From a virus: a stretch of DNA of 21,269 bases. The DNA lies in the IMG/VR virus record IMGVR_UViG_3300037042_003732, positions 1 through 21,269 of that record, one strand, 5' to 3'. Under the pieces are notes generated by a model. That model was not told the origin of the DNA, ran no database searches, and saw only the letters and a list, made by a program, of their open reading frames with translations. Each line of letters begins with the position of its first letter. The stretch's first letter is position 1. A program made the position numbers and the translations under genes. Shown one piece after another: positions 1-5,991 of this stretch.

Positions 1-1
1 A

Positions 2-673
2 AATATCGGTGGATGGCCAACAAGTATTAATTCTTTCTTAGGACCATTTATGTCCGGTGGATTGGCGGGTTATCCGTTTGTTGGTAGTGTTGGATTTGGG
101 GCATTTGCAAGTCACGTAACAACAACTCTTGGTGGAACCTTGTTTGTAACAAGTACTCCACACATTGGTGTTACTGAAGATGGTCGTTCAGGTAGAATGT
201 TAAGAAGAGGTAAAGCAAATAGTTTAACAGATAATACCTGTGGTGCCGTTGCGGGAGCAATTGATCAAGTTGTAAATCAACTAAGTTCGGCGCCAGATCA
301 AAATAACGCACCTTTTAATAATGAAAATTATTCTTTTTGGAAATTGACTGATATTTTATGGCCATTTAAATCTACTTTAAGTGGATTCACAGGAACTACT
401 GAAGAGATCTATAATAAACAAATGATATTTGCCACAGAAACTATCAGGGATTCTGCTTATGATTATATTATTGCAAATTTACCAAGTCAAGTAACCGCTA
501 ATACCACAAATGATGTATATTTTTTAAGTGGTATTTTTATCAATAGTGATGTTAGTTCCGGTACAACACAATTCGAATCATACGTTGTTGTTGATAAAGT
601 TATGAAATATGTGTTTGGTATTGGGTGGGATGATATTACTGTTGATTATATGTCAGGATTACCGATTGACTAA
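2..673 (+). CDS. LCIB/LCIC-like beta-carbonic anhydrase family protein, 5' partial
   Basis: The reading frame is open to the left edge, so the N-terminus is missing; the first ATG (50) is not taken as the start because 16 in-frame codons precede it without a stop. The visible 223 residues contain GFGAFASH, then TPHIGVTEDGRSGRM, then an NTCGA turn. Counted from the ATG at 50, the His is residue 22 and the Cys residue 64. This order and spacing resemble the 'limiting CO2-inducible protein B/C' family, zinc beta-carbonic anhydrases known from algae and some bacteria, where a His and a CGA-type Cys bind zinc. The first Cys ligand and the Asp-Arg pair would lie in the missing part. The C-terminal half is less diagnostic (IIANLPSQ, VVDKVMKYVFGIGWDD). 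It heads a plus-strand run just upstream of the oxygenase and portal genes. The family call is from motif memory; an unrelated virion protein is the alternative. Confidence 0.55.
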   Translation, partial: NIGGWPTSINSFLGPFMSGGLAGYPFVGSVGFGAFASHVTTTLGGTLFVTSTPHIGVTEDGRSGRMLRRGKANSLTDNTCGAVAGAIDQVVNQLSSAPDQNNAPFNNENYSFWKLTDILWPFKSTLSGFTGTTEEIYNKQMIFATETIRDSAYDYIIANLPSQVTANTTNDVYFLSGIFINSDVSSGTTQFESYVVVDKVMKYVFGIGWDDITVDYMSGLPID

Positions 674-694
674 ATAAATTAAAAAATAAATAAT

Positions 695-943
695 ATGAGA
701 ATTTGTATTTTAACAGAAAACGATAAGGTAGAACAAGTAAGAGAATCTTGGGTAAATAAAAATGTTATGAAAATACCTTGTTCATCAACAGGAGAAGAAC
801 CTGCAACTCATTGGTTTTGTACAATGGCAGGATCTGAAGAAAAAATGATGTCTATTTACGCTAAAAAAAACTTATCTATAATGGAATTAGAAGTTGGCCC
901 AAAAGAATTTCTTAATAAATGGAATCTGAAAATCATAAGGTAG
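695..943 (+). CDS. Small protein of unknown function (82 aa)
   Basis: I do not recognise this protein. It starts with a beta-strand-like MRICILTENDKVEQVRESW and contains two Cys (PCSSTGE and WFCTMAG), with no membrane segment or signal peptide. It follows the LCIB-like gene by 21 nt of A-rich leader and its last 25 nt overlap the start of the oxygenase gene in another frame. That tight packing favours a real, co-transcribed gene. The overlap suggests translational coupling to the oxygenase. A short alpha/beta regulatory or accessory protein is possible, but nothing in the sequence fixes a role. Confidence 0.65.
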   Translation: MRICILTENDKVEQVRESWVNKNVMKIPCSSTGEEPATHWFCTMAGSEEKMMSIYAKKNLSIMELEVGPKEFLNKWNLKIIR

Positions 944-1548
944 TAAAAAATTTTATCAGTGATGATGAGGTTAAACTAATTGTAGATTGGGTTGATTCAT
1001 TAAATCCTGAAGACGGAGACCCGAATTACCATTTAAGTGAGATATCAAAAACACTAAAGGGAAAATCTTGTATTATAGATATCTCAAACACCGAACTTAC
1101 AAACTATATTACAAATTATCAATCAGTTTCTAAAGTTTCAAAACAAGAAGTTCCTACAATAGTCAAAACTATTTTTAAAAGGATATCTGAAGAGAATAAC
1201 CTACCTCTCAATAATATTTTTATTCAAGCGGTTGATATGAATAAGGGTGGTAAAATACAACCCCACTATGATGCGTCACTTGATGGTTACATAAATTATA
1301 AGTGTAACATAAGTGTGTTATCAGAAGATTATAAAATTTTTATAGACGGTTCGTCCCCCGTAATAGAACAAAAGGACTTATACTGTTTTGAGGCGTCTTT
1401 ATACAAACATTGGACCGAAGAGTTTAACTCAAGAAGGGTGTTTTTAAGTTTTGGTTTTATAGTCCCATATAATGTTTTAAATAGAACAGAAAATGATCCA
1501 CGAGTTAGATTAAGTCAAAGAATCACAAAATATTTTCAAAACAAGTGA
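919..1548 (+). CDS. 2-oxoglutarate/Fe(II)-dependent oxygenase
   Basis: Predicted non-haem iron dioxygenase of the double-stranded beta-helix (prolyl-4-hydroxylase-like) type, which uses 2-oxoglutarate and O2 to hydroxylate a substrate. The iron facial triad is visible: H116 and D118 in PHYDAS, and H164 in LYKHWTEE. R172 or R173 in NSRRVFLSFGF is the expected 2-oxoglutarate carboxylate anchor. The N-terminal VVKNFISDDEVKLIVDWVD matches the usual opening helix of phage members. The 209-residue length is normal for a single-domain enzyme. The ATG at 919 lies inside the end of the preceding gene and puts the opening motif at residue 8, so this start is kept. T4-like phages often carry such genes; the substrate (protein, nucleic acid or sugar) cannot be read from the sequence. 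Confidence 0.85.
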   Translation: MESENHKVVKNFISDDEVKLIVDWVDSLNPEDGDPNYHLSEISKTLKGKSCIIDISNTELTNYITNYQSVSKVSKQEVPTIVKTIFKRISEENNLPLNNIFIQAVDMNKGGKIQPHYDASLDGYINYKCNISVLSEDYKIFIDGSSPVIEQKDLYCFEASLYKHWTEEFNSRRVFLSFGFIVPYNVLNRTENDPRVRLSQRITKYFQNK

Positions 1549-1558
1549 ACTATTGAAA

Positions 1559-1565
1559 TATTTAT
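1559..1565 (+). promoter_or_regulatory. TATTTAT box, candidate late promoter for the portal gene
   Basis: AAATATTTATAT lies in the 38-nt gap before the portal start, with 21 nt between the box and the ATG. The same TATTTAT box in coding orientation precedes several other head and tail genes, including 5963 at an almost identical distance. T4 late promoters are a single AT-rich -10 element (TATAAATA) read by gp55; this box has the same bases but mostly in the opposite reading direction. Assignment is by recurrence only. Confidence 0.45.
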
Positions 1566-1586
1566 ATCTATAGTTAAACTTTTAAT

Positions 1587-3395
1587 ATGGAAAATAATAA
1601 TCAAAATCTGACGGTTTGGCAAAGGTTGTCCCAAACATTTGGACCCAATTCCCTTTTGGGTATGGGTCAACCGTCTTATAAGTTAGATAAATCGGAGTTA
1701 CTTAAAACAACAAGTAAACAAGAGTACGAAAAAGAAAAACTCCAACAACAACAATCACTATTTCTTAGTAATCAGTGGGGTAAAATTGAAAACAACCTCT
1801 ATACACAGGCGGTATATTACGAACCGACAAGAATAGCGGCATTTTACGACTATGAGTCAATGGAGTATACTCCAGAAATTTCTACGGCTTTAGATATCTA
1901 CGCTGAGGAGTCTACAACACCCAATCAAGATGGATATGTATTACAAGTTTATTCTGAATCAAAAAGAATCAAATCAATTATTGTAGATCTTTTTATTAAT
2001 AGATTAGATATTAATACTAATTTACCGATGTGGATTAGAAACATGTGTAAATACGGTGATAATTTTGTTTATTTGAAATTGGATGAAGAAAGGGGGGTAA
2101 TAGGATGCCTTCAGTTACCAAATATTGAAATTGAAAGAGTTGAGAGGGGTATGGAAACTAGAACCTTTTCAGCGGTACCAAACATCAAACAAAAATCTCT
2201 AAAATTTAGTTGGAAAGAAAAAAATACAGAATTTCACACATGGGAAGTTGCCCACTTTAGACTTTTAGGTGATGACAGAAAACTTCCTTATGGAACATCA
2301 ATGTTAGAAAAGGCAAGACGTATTTGGAAACAGTTAGTTTTGGCCGAAGATGCAATGTTGATCTATAGAACCTCAAGAGCGCCCGAACGAAGGATATTCA
2401 AAGTATTTGTGGGTAACATGGATGACAAAGACGTTGAGGCTTATGTACAAAGAGTTGCAAACAAATTCAAAAGAGATCAAATAGTTGACAATAAAACAGG
2501 AAACGTTGATTTAAGATTTAATCAAATGGCGGTTGATCAAGATTACTTTGTTCCTGTTCGTGACCAAGCGGCTCCTGACCCAATCACAACACTTCCTGGT
2601 GGTACAAATTTGTCCGAAATCGCGGATATTGAATATATTCAGAAAAAACTTGTTACCGCTTTAAGAATTCCAAAGGCTTATTTAGGTTTCGAGGAAGTTG
2701 TAGGAGATGGTAAAAATTTATCTCTTTTGGATATTCGTTTTGCTCGAACAATCAATAAAATTCAAAAAAGTGTAATTGCCGAAATGAATAAAATCGCAAT
2801 TATACATTTGTTTTTAATGGGGTTTGAAGATGAGTTAGAAAATTTTACACTACAATTGACAAACCCATCTAAACAAGCGGATCTATTGATGATTGATGTT
2901 TGGAAAGAAAAAGTATTATTGTATAAAGATTTGGTTGCTGAGATCCCTAAATCCATCCAAGCAACTTCTGCAACTTGGGCTAAAAAACACATATTTGGTT
3001 TCTCTGATGAAGAAATTAAACTTGATGTACAACAAATTAGAATGGAAAGAGCTGTATCTTCTGAATTGGATAATACGGCGACAATAATTACCCATACAGG
3101 TTTATTTGATAATGTTGATAAGTTATACGGAATCGTTACTGGAGGTACTGAAAGCGGATCTACCGATGAAATGGGTGGTGATGACTCTGGAGGAGCACCA
3201 TCACCAGCAGGACCACCACCACCACCTGAACCCGCTGGCGGAGGTGGAGAACCACCAATTCCTGAAAATTTTGTCGTAAACAAAAATTTAAAAATTTTAA
3301 CTGAGTCAAAAGAAGAAGATTGTTGGAACTTTGAAAAAGGGTCACAGTCTTTTGGCGATTTAGATGAACAACTAGGCAAACTTTTGGGTGATTAG
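1587..3395 (+). CDS. Portal vertex protein, T4 gp20-like
   Basis: Dodecameric portal at the unique head vertex, through which DNA is packaged and to which the neck attaches. The 602 residues show the T4-like portal signature: an N-terminal ALDIYAEEST block near residue 100, the stem region FKVFVGNMDDKDVEAYV near 270-290, and ITTLPGGTNLSEIADIEYI near 330-350, followed by KKLVTALRIPKAYLGF. T4 gp20 is about 524 residues. The extra length is mainly a C-terminal tail with Gly/Pro runs (about residues 525-560, PAGPPPPPEPAGGGG) and then an acidic end. The tail contains ILTE|S, a possible gp21-type cleavage site. The order portal, core protein, protease, scaffold, capsid is the T4 head order. The ATG at 1587 follows an AT-rich leader with a TATTTAT box. 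Confidence 0.93.
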   Translation: MENNNQNLTVWQRLSQTFGPNSLLGMGQPSYKLDKSELLKTTSKQEYEKEKLQQQQSLFLSNQWGKIENNLYTQAVYYEPTRIAAFYDYESMEYTPEISTALDIYAEESTTPNQDGYVLQVYSESKRIKSIIVDLFINRLDINTNLPMWIRNMCKYGDNFVYLKLDEERGVIGCLQLPNIEIERVERGMETRTFSAVPNIKQKSLKFSWKEKNTEFHTWEVAHFRLLGDDRKLPYGTSMLEKARRIWKQLVLAEDAMLIYRTSRAPERRIFKVFVGNMDDKDVEAYVQRVANKFKRDQIVDNKTGNVDLRFNQMAVDQDYFVPVRDQAAPDPITTLPGGTNLSEIADIEYIQKKLVTALRIPKAYLGFEEVVGDGKNLSLLDIRFARTINKIQKSVIAEMNKIAIIHLFLMGFEDELENFTLQLTNPSKQADLLMIDVWKEKVLLYKDLVAEIPKSIQATSATWAKKHIFGFSDEEIKLDVQQIRMERAVSSELDNTATIITHTGLFDNVDKLYGIVTGGTESGSTDEMGGDDSGGAPSPAGPPPPPEPAGGGGEPPIPENFVVNKNLKILTESKEEDCWNFEKGSQSFGDLDEQLGKLLGD

Positions 3396-3415
3396 TTTTA
3401 AATCAAAATACTTGA

Positions 3416-3422
3416 TATTTAT
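3416..3422 (+). promoter_or_regulatory. TATTTAT box, candidate late promoter
   Basis: GATATTTATTT occurs in the 41-nt gap after the portal stop, 14 nt before the ATG at 3437. The 14-nt spacing recurs exactly at 4884-4890 and, on the minus strand, at 12868-12874. Confidence 0.42.
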
Positions 3423-3436
3423 TTAAAAAGAAAAAA

Positions 3437-4153
3437 ATGAAATTTGGTGAATTGAAGTCTAAAATTGAAAAGTGTCTTACCGAGTCATACGGTAAAAACT
3501 CAATGAAAAAAGACCTATTTGTTTTTAAGGAATTGGTTTTAAAAAATAAAAATGTTTCTAAACTTTTTTATTTATACGATGAACTATCTTCTAAAAAAGG
3601 TTTAAACGAGGATGTTGCAAATGAACTTGTAAATCAGGCAATTGTCGTATACGAAAATACAGTTAACAAAATTTCGACAGAAACAATCCAAGAGATAAAA
3701 ATGTGGGTTGGACACATTAATAGTGGTAATGACTATTCAAACATCGACCAACTTTTCTCTAAAAGTTTATTAAATTTGGAATCTAAAATTAAAAGTAAAA
3801 AAATAATTGTAGAAAATTTAAAAAAACAAGAAGTTTTGACTAACAAACAAATTATAAATGTTCCGTTGAAGTCGATGACAAATGTCGCTAACAGAACAAT
3901 CAATTCATACTTATCAAATCTTACAGAGTCAGAACAAAAAGAAGTATTGAATATTCTAAACACACCAAAAGAAAAACTCAACAAAGAGTACAACTCAATC
4001 AAAAATGTTGTTTTAGAAAAATTAGAAAATCAAAAGTTGACAAGTGACGAAGAAACTAAGCAAAAAATAGACGAAGCCGTTAAAAAAATAACAACTGAAG
4101 AGTTTAACGAACTCAACTTTTTTAAACTCAAAAGTCTTTCAGAAGGACTTTAA
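3437..4153 (+). CDS. Putative prohead core protein (gp67/gp68 position)
   Basis: No sequence family is recognised with confidence. The 238-residue protein is rich in Lys, Glu, Asn and Leu and largely helical, with coiled-coil-like stretches around 95-150 and 170-235. It lies between the portal and the protease, where T4 has the small core proteins gp67 and gp68, which fill the prohead and are degraded by gp21. The N-terminus MKFGELKSKIEKCLTESYG carries LTE|S (E16) and the C-terminus ends in KSLSEGL (LSE|G); both fit the L/I-x-E cleavage pattern of gp21-type proteases. Its stop codon shares bases with the stop of the convergent bS21 gene. The role is inferred from position, composition and the possible cleavage sites. 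Confidence 0.6.
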   Translation: MKFGELKSKIEKCLTESYGKNSMKKDLFVFKELVLKNKNVSKLFYLYDELSSKKGLNEDVANELVNQAIVVYENTVNKISTETIQEIKMWVGHINSGNDYSNIDQLFSKSLLNLESKIKSKKIIVENLKKQEVLTNKQIINVPLKSMTNVANRTINSYLSNLTESEQKEVLNILNTPKEKLNKEYNSIKNVVLEKLENQKLTSDEETKQKIDEAVKKITTEEFNELNFFKLKSLSEGL

Positions 4154-4338
4154 ATATTGTTTTTGAATTTTTGAAGGTATTCGGCCTTTTGAAGTACTTT
4201 TCTTTTCTTGACAGAATTTTTTTCAAACTCCTTTCTTTCAAACAAAACTTTATTTTGTTTTGTTTTTATAACCTTCCCCTTCAACTCTTTTAGAGCTCGT
4301 TCGATGTTACCTTTATTGTCTACTTTAACTATTAGCAT
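4150..4338 (-). CDS. rpsU: Phage-encoded ribosomal protein bS21
   Basis: A 62-residue basic protein of the small ribosomal subunit. The start MLIVKVDNKGNIERALKELK matches the opening of Bacteroidota bS21 (MLI-P/V-V...NIDRALK-KFK). It continues KVIKTKQ, then RKEFEKNSVKKRKVLQKAEY, corresponding to the family's RxxFxKPSxxKRxxxxKAxY. An upstream in-frame ATG would add 32 hydrophobic residues unlike any bS21, so the internal ATG at 4338 is used. bS21 sits by the anti-Shine-Dalgarno end of 16S rRNA; in Bacteroidota it takes part in hiding that sequence. A viral copy could replace the host protein and shift translation toward phage mRNAs. The gene runs antisense inside the head operon, converging on the core-protein gene with a shared stop region and diverging from the gene at 4416. 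Confidence 0.87.
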   Translation of the reverse strand: MLIVKVDNKGNIERALKELKGKVIKTKQNKVLFERKEFEKNSVKKRKVLQKAEYLQKFKNNI

Positions 4339-4355
4339 AAAATTTCTTGGTTGAT

Positions 4356-4362
4356 ATAAATA
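4356..4362 (-). promoter_or_regulatory. TATTTAT box upstream of bS21
   Basis: On the coding strand of bS21 this reads TTATATTTATATC, 17 nt before the ATG at 4338. It lies in the 77-nt gap between the divergent bS21 gene and the gene at 4416, so bS21 probably has its own promoter of the same class as the head genes, indicating late expression. Confidence 0.4.
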
Positions 4363-4415
4363 TAATAATTGTTTAAAATTATAAAAAATAAACTTCTGAA
4401 GTATGAAAAATTTAT

Positions 4416-4883
4416 ATGAAAAAAGGAAAAACATGCAAAATCAATGGTTTTCGCACATTTAAATCCCAATATGGGACAATCGACTCACAAACCCTAAAAT
4501 CAATTTACCTCAATTTACAAACTTGGGTCGAACCAAAAGAAGAAATCGAAAATTGGAATCGTGTGGTTTTAAACATGACAAGAAATGTAAAACACTCGGT
4601 TTACGAAAATTTAAACAAAGAACTTTTTGATGACAAATTTATTGTCGATTTGGACCTCAGGACAAGCGGGATCCAATTAAAAAAGAAATCTTTTATGAAC
4701 TTAGAGGTAAACCTCTATCTTAATGATCATATGGATTTCAAGTCTCCAAAACTAAAAAAAATTGTCAAAAATTTGATTAAAGAAATTTACGGTGACGTTT
4801 TTTCTAAAAACAAATATTTTAAATTCTACCTAACAAAAAATGGTAATGTTAAACCAATAAAAAAACAAACTGAAAGTGTTTAG
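4416..4883 (+). CDS. Unknown protein between core and protease genes (155 aa)
   Basis: I do not recognise this protein. It is basic (many Lys), soluble, with no signal or membrane segment. Visible patterns are IDSQTLKSIYLNLQTWVEP, a WNRVVLNMTRNVKHSVYEN helix, and a beta-rich middle (FIVDLDLRTSGIQLKKKSF, LEVNLYLN) followed by a KLKKIVKNLIKEIY helix. It lies in the head module directly before the protease gene, with only 21 nt between them, so a role in head assembly or a linked late function is likely. The start at 4416 lies 77 nt from the bS21 start. An out-of-frame ATG occurs at 4404 but leads to no long frame. Confidence 0.75.
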   Translation: MKKGKTCKINGFRTFKSQYGTIDSQTLKSIYLNLQTWVEPKEEIENWNRVVLNMTRNVKHSVYENLNKELFDDKFIVDLDLRTSGIQLKKKSFMNLEVNLYLNDHMDFKSPKLKKIVKNLIKEIYGDVFSKNKYFKFYLTKNGNVKPIKKQTESV

Positions 4884-4890
4884 TATTTAT
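4884..4890 (+). promoter_or_regulatory. TATTTAT box before the prohead protease gene
   Basis: AGTATTTATTG begins immediately at the stop of the preceding gene (4881-4883), leaving 14 nt to the ATG at 4905. The tight placement in a 21-nt gap, with the same spacing as the box at 3416, makes chance AT-richness less likely. Confidence 0.42.
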
Positions 4891-4904
4891 TGTTAAAAAC
4901 ATTT

Positions 4905-5633
4905 ATGAAAGATCTAAGAATTTTAGGGCCAAGAGAAAGTGGTAGAGGGATTTTAGTTGAGTATGATGCAGGATACATTAATCCCATGGAAAGAAGAAAT
5001 TTGGACTTGATAAGGGAGAACAAAAGTTTTTTGGATCATTCAAAACCATTTGAGTTTTTTGCGGTTTTACAAAAATATGACACCCCAAATAGAAATGGTA
5101 GAATATACCCTGAAAAAATATTGAAACGTGAATCAGATAATTATAAAAAAATGATTCAAAAGGGAGTTGCTTTATCTGAACTCAATCACCCCGAATCATC
5201 ATTGATTGATTTAGATCGTGTATCACATATTATCACTGATGTGTGGTGGGAAGGTCCTATATTATTGGGTAAAATAAAATTACTCACAAGCCCTGGTTTT
5301 CATGAAAGTGGTATTGTTTCTACAAAGGGCGATTTAGCCGCAAACTATTTACGTCAAGGAGTTACTTTAGGTATTTCTTCTCGTGGTGTAGGATCACTTA
5401 AAAAAGTGGGGGATCAAAATGAAGTACAAGATGACTTTGAATTAATTTGTTTTGACCTTGTATCTTCACCTTCTACACCAGGAGCTTACTTATTTCTTAA
5501 TCCTGAAGACAGAGCGTCATTAGAAGAAAACTTAGATGAAGAAAAACAAAGACAGGTTGAAAGACATGTTGGGGATAGTGGTAACGCTTCTCTTGACTTA
5601 ATGAGAAGATTAACCGATTATTTGGATAAATAA
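4905..5633 (+). CDS. Prohead core protease, T4 gp21-like
   Basis: Serine protease of the T4 prohead type (herpes-assemblin-like fold) that matures the head by cutting capsid, core and scaffold proteins, usually after L/I-x-E. The hallmarks are present: FEFFAVLQKYDTPNRNGRIYP near residues 50-70, SELNHPES with the catalytic His at 95, and GVTLGISSRGVGS with the catalytic Ser at 158 or 159, followed by LVSSPSTPGAY. The ATG at 4905 (242 residues) is preferred over an in-frame TTG at 4890, because the TTG falls within the TATTTAT box and adds only LLKTF. The C-terminal 40 residues are acidic and helical, and may be lost on self-activation. It sits between the portal and scaffold genes as in T4, with the DUF4494-like gene 6 nt downstream. 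Confidence 0.93.
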   Translation: MKDLRILGPRESGRGILVEYDAGYINPMERRNLDLIRENKSFLDHSKPFEFFAVLQKYDTPNRNGRIYPEKILKRESDNYKKMIQKGVALSELNHPESSLIDLDRVSHIITDVWWEGPILLGKIKLLTSPGFHESGIVSTKGDLAANYLRQGVTLGISSRGVGSLKKVGDQNEVQDDFELICFDLVSSPSTPGAYLFLNPEDRASLEENLDEEKQRQVERHVGDSGNASLDLMRRLTDYLDK

Positions 5634-5639
5634 TAAAAA

Positions 5640-5849
5640 ATGGACGAAAAATATTTTGTAGCAAAAATTACCACTGACATGGTTGACAACGATTCAGGTA
5701 AGGTAAAAAAAATGAGGGAGGAAAAATTGGTTAGAGGTTATTCTCCTACGGATGTCGAAGCAAAAGTTACTAAAGTTTATGGGAACTATTCTATGGATTG
5801 GAGGATCACTGCAATTGTGGAATCAAAAATTGATGAGGTAATTGAGTAA
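5640..5849 (+). CDS. Small DUF4494-like protein (69 aa)
   Basis: The pattern YFVAKITTDMVDNDSGKVKKM, then EEKLVRGYSPTDVEAKVTKVY, then DWRITAIVESKIDEVIE resembles DUF4494, a short domain found in Bacteroidota and their phages: a strand, a loop with a Lys-rich turn, LV-x-(A/G)-x-(S/T)-xTDAEAR and a final strand. The function of the family is unknown to me. The gene starts 6 nt after the protease stop, and a rho-independent terminator follows 22 nt after its own stop, making it the last gene of the plus-strand unit that includes the protease. The match is from pattern recognition and could be coincidental for so short a protein. Confidence 0.72.
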   Translation: MDEKYFVAKITTDMVDNDSGKVKKMREEKLVRGYSPTDVEAKVTKVYGNYSMDWRITAIVESKIDEVIE

Positions 5850-5871
5850 GAATCTAAGGTATTAATTGTAG

Positions 5872-5900
5872 AAGGGGTGTGATTTCACATCCCTTTTTTT
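5872..5900 (+). terminator. Rho-independent terminator after the protease unit
   Basis: AAGGGGTGTG and CACATCCCTT form a 10-bp stem with one G-U pair and a 4-nt ATTT loop, followed by a run of T. It separates the protease transcription unit from the scaffold and capsid genes, which then have their own TATTTAT box at 5963. Confidence 0.85.
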
Positions 5901-5962
5901 GTGCAATTTAATTTTTTTTGTGATGAAAGGGGTAAAATAATAACTTTTTTTAAAAATCTAAA

Positions 5963-5969
5963 TATTTAT
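5963..5969 (+). promoter_or_regulatory. TATTTAT box before the scaffold gene
   Basis: AAATATTTATTTG lies 22 nt before the ATG at 5992 and 62 nt after the terminator. Because a strong terminator precedes the scaffold and capsid genes, a promoter is expected here, which makes this one of the better-supported copies of the box. Confidence 0.5.
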
Positions 5970-5991
5970 TTGAAAACTCGTATAAAAAAAT

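Noticed and set aside
695-1548. Possible frameshift joining the 82-residue gene and the oxygenase
   Set aside because: The oxygenase has a complete N-terminal motif from its own ATG and the small protein has a full start and stop; the 25-nt overlap fits two coupled genes.
2762-3379. A 205-residue minus-strand open frame opposite the end of the portal gene
   Set aside because: It mirrors the portal coding sequence; its Pro/Gly and Ser runs are just the complement of the portal tail, and it has no leader or neighbours.
4339-4434. N-terminal extension of bS21 from an upstream ATG at 4434
   Set aside because: It adds 32 hydrophobic residues unlike any bS21 and would run through the promoter-like box and the divergent gene start.
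4890-4904. TTG start for the prohead protease
   Set aside because: It lies in the TATTTAT box and an ATG follows five codons later at a normal leader distance.
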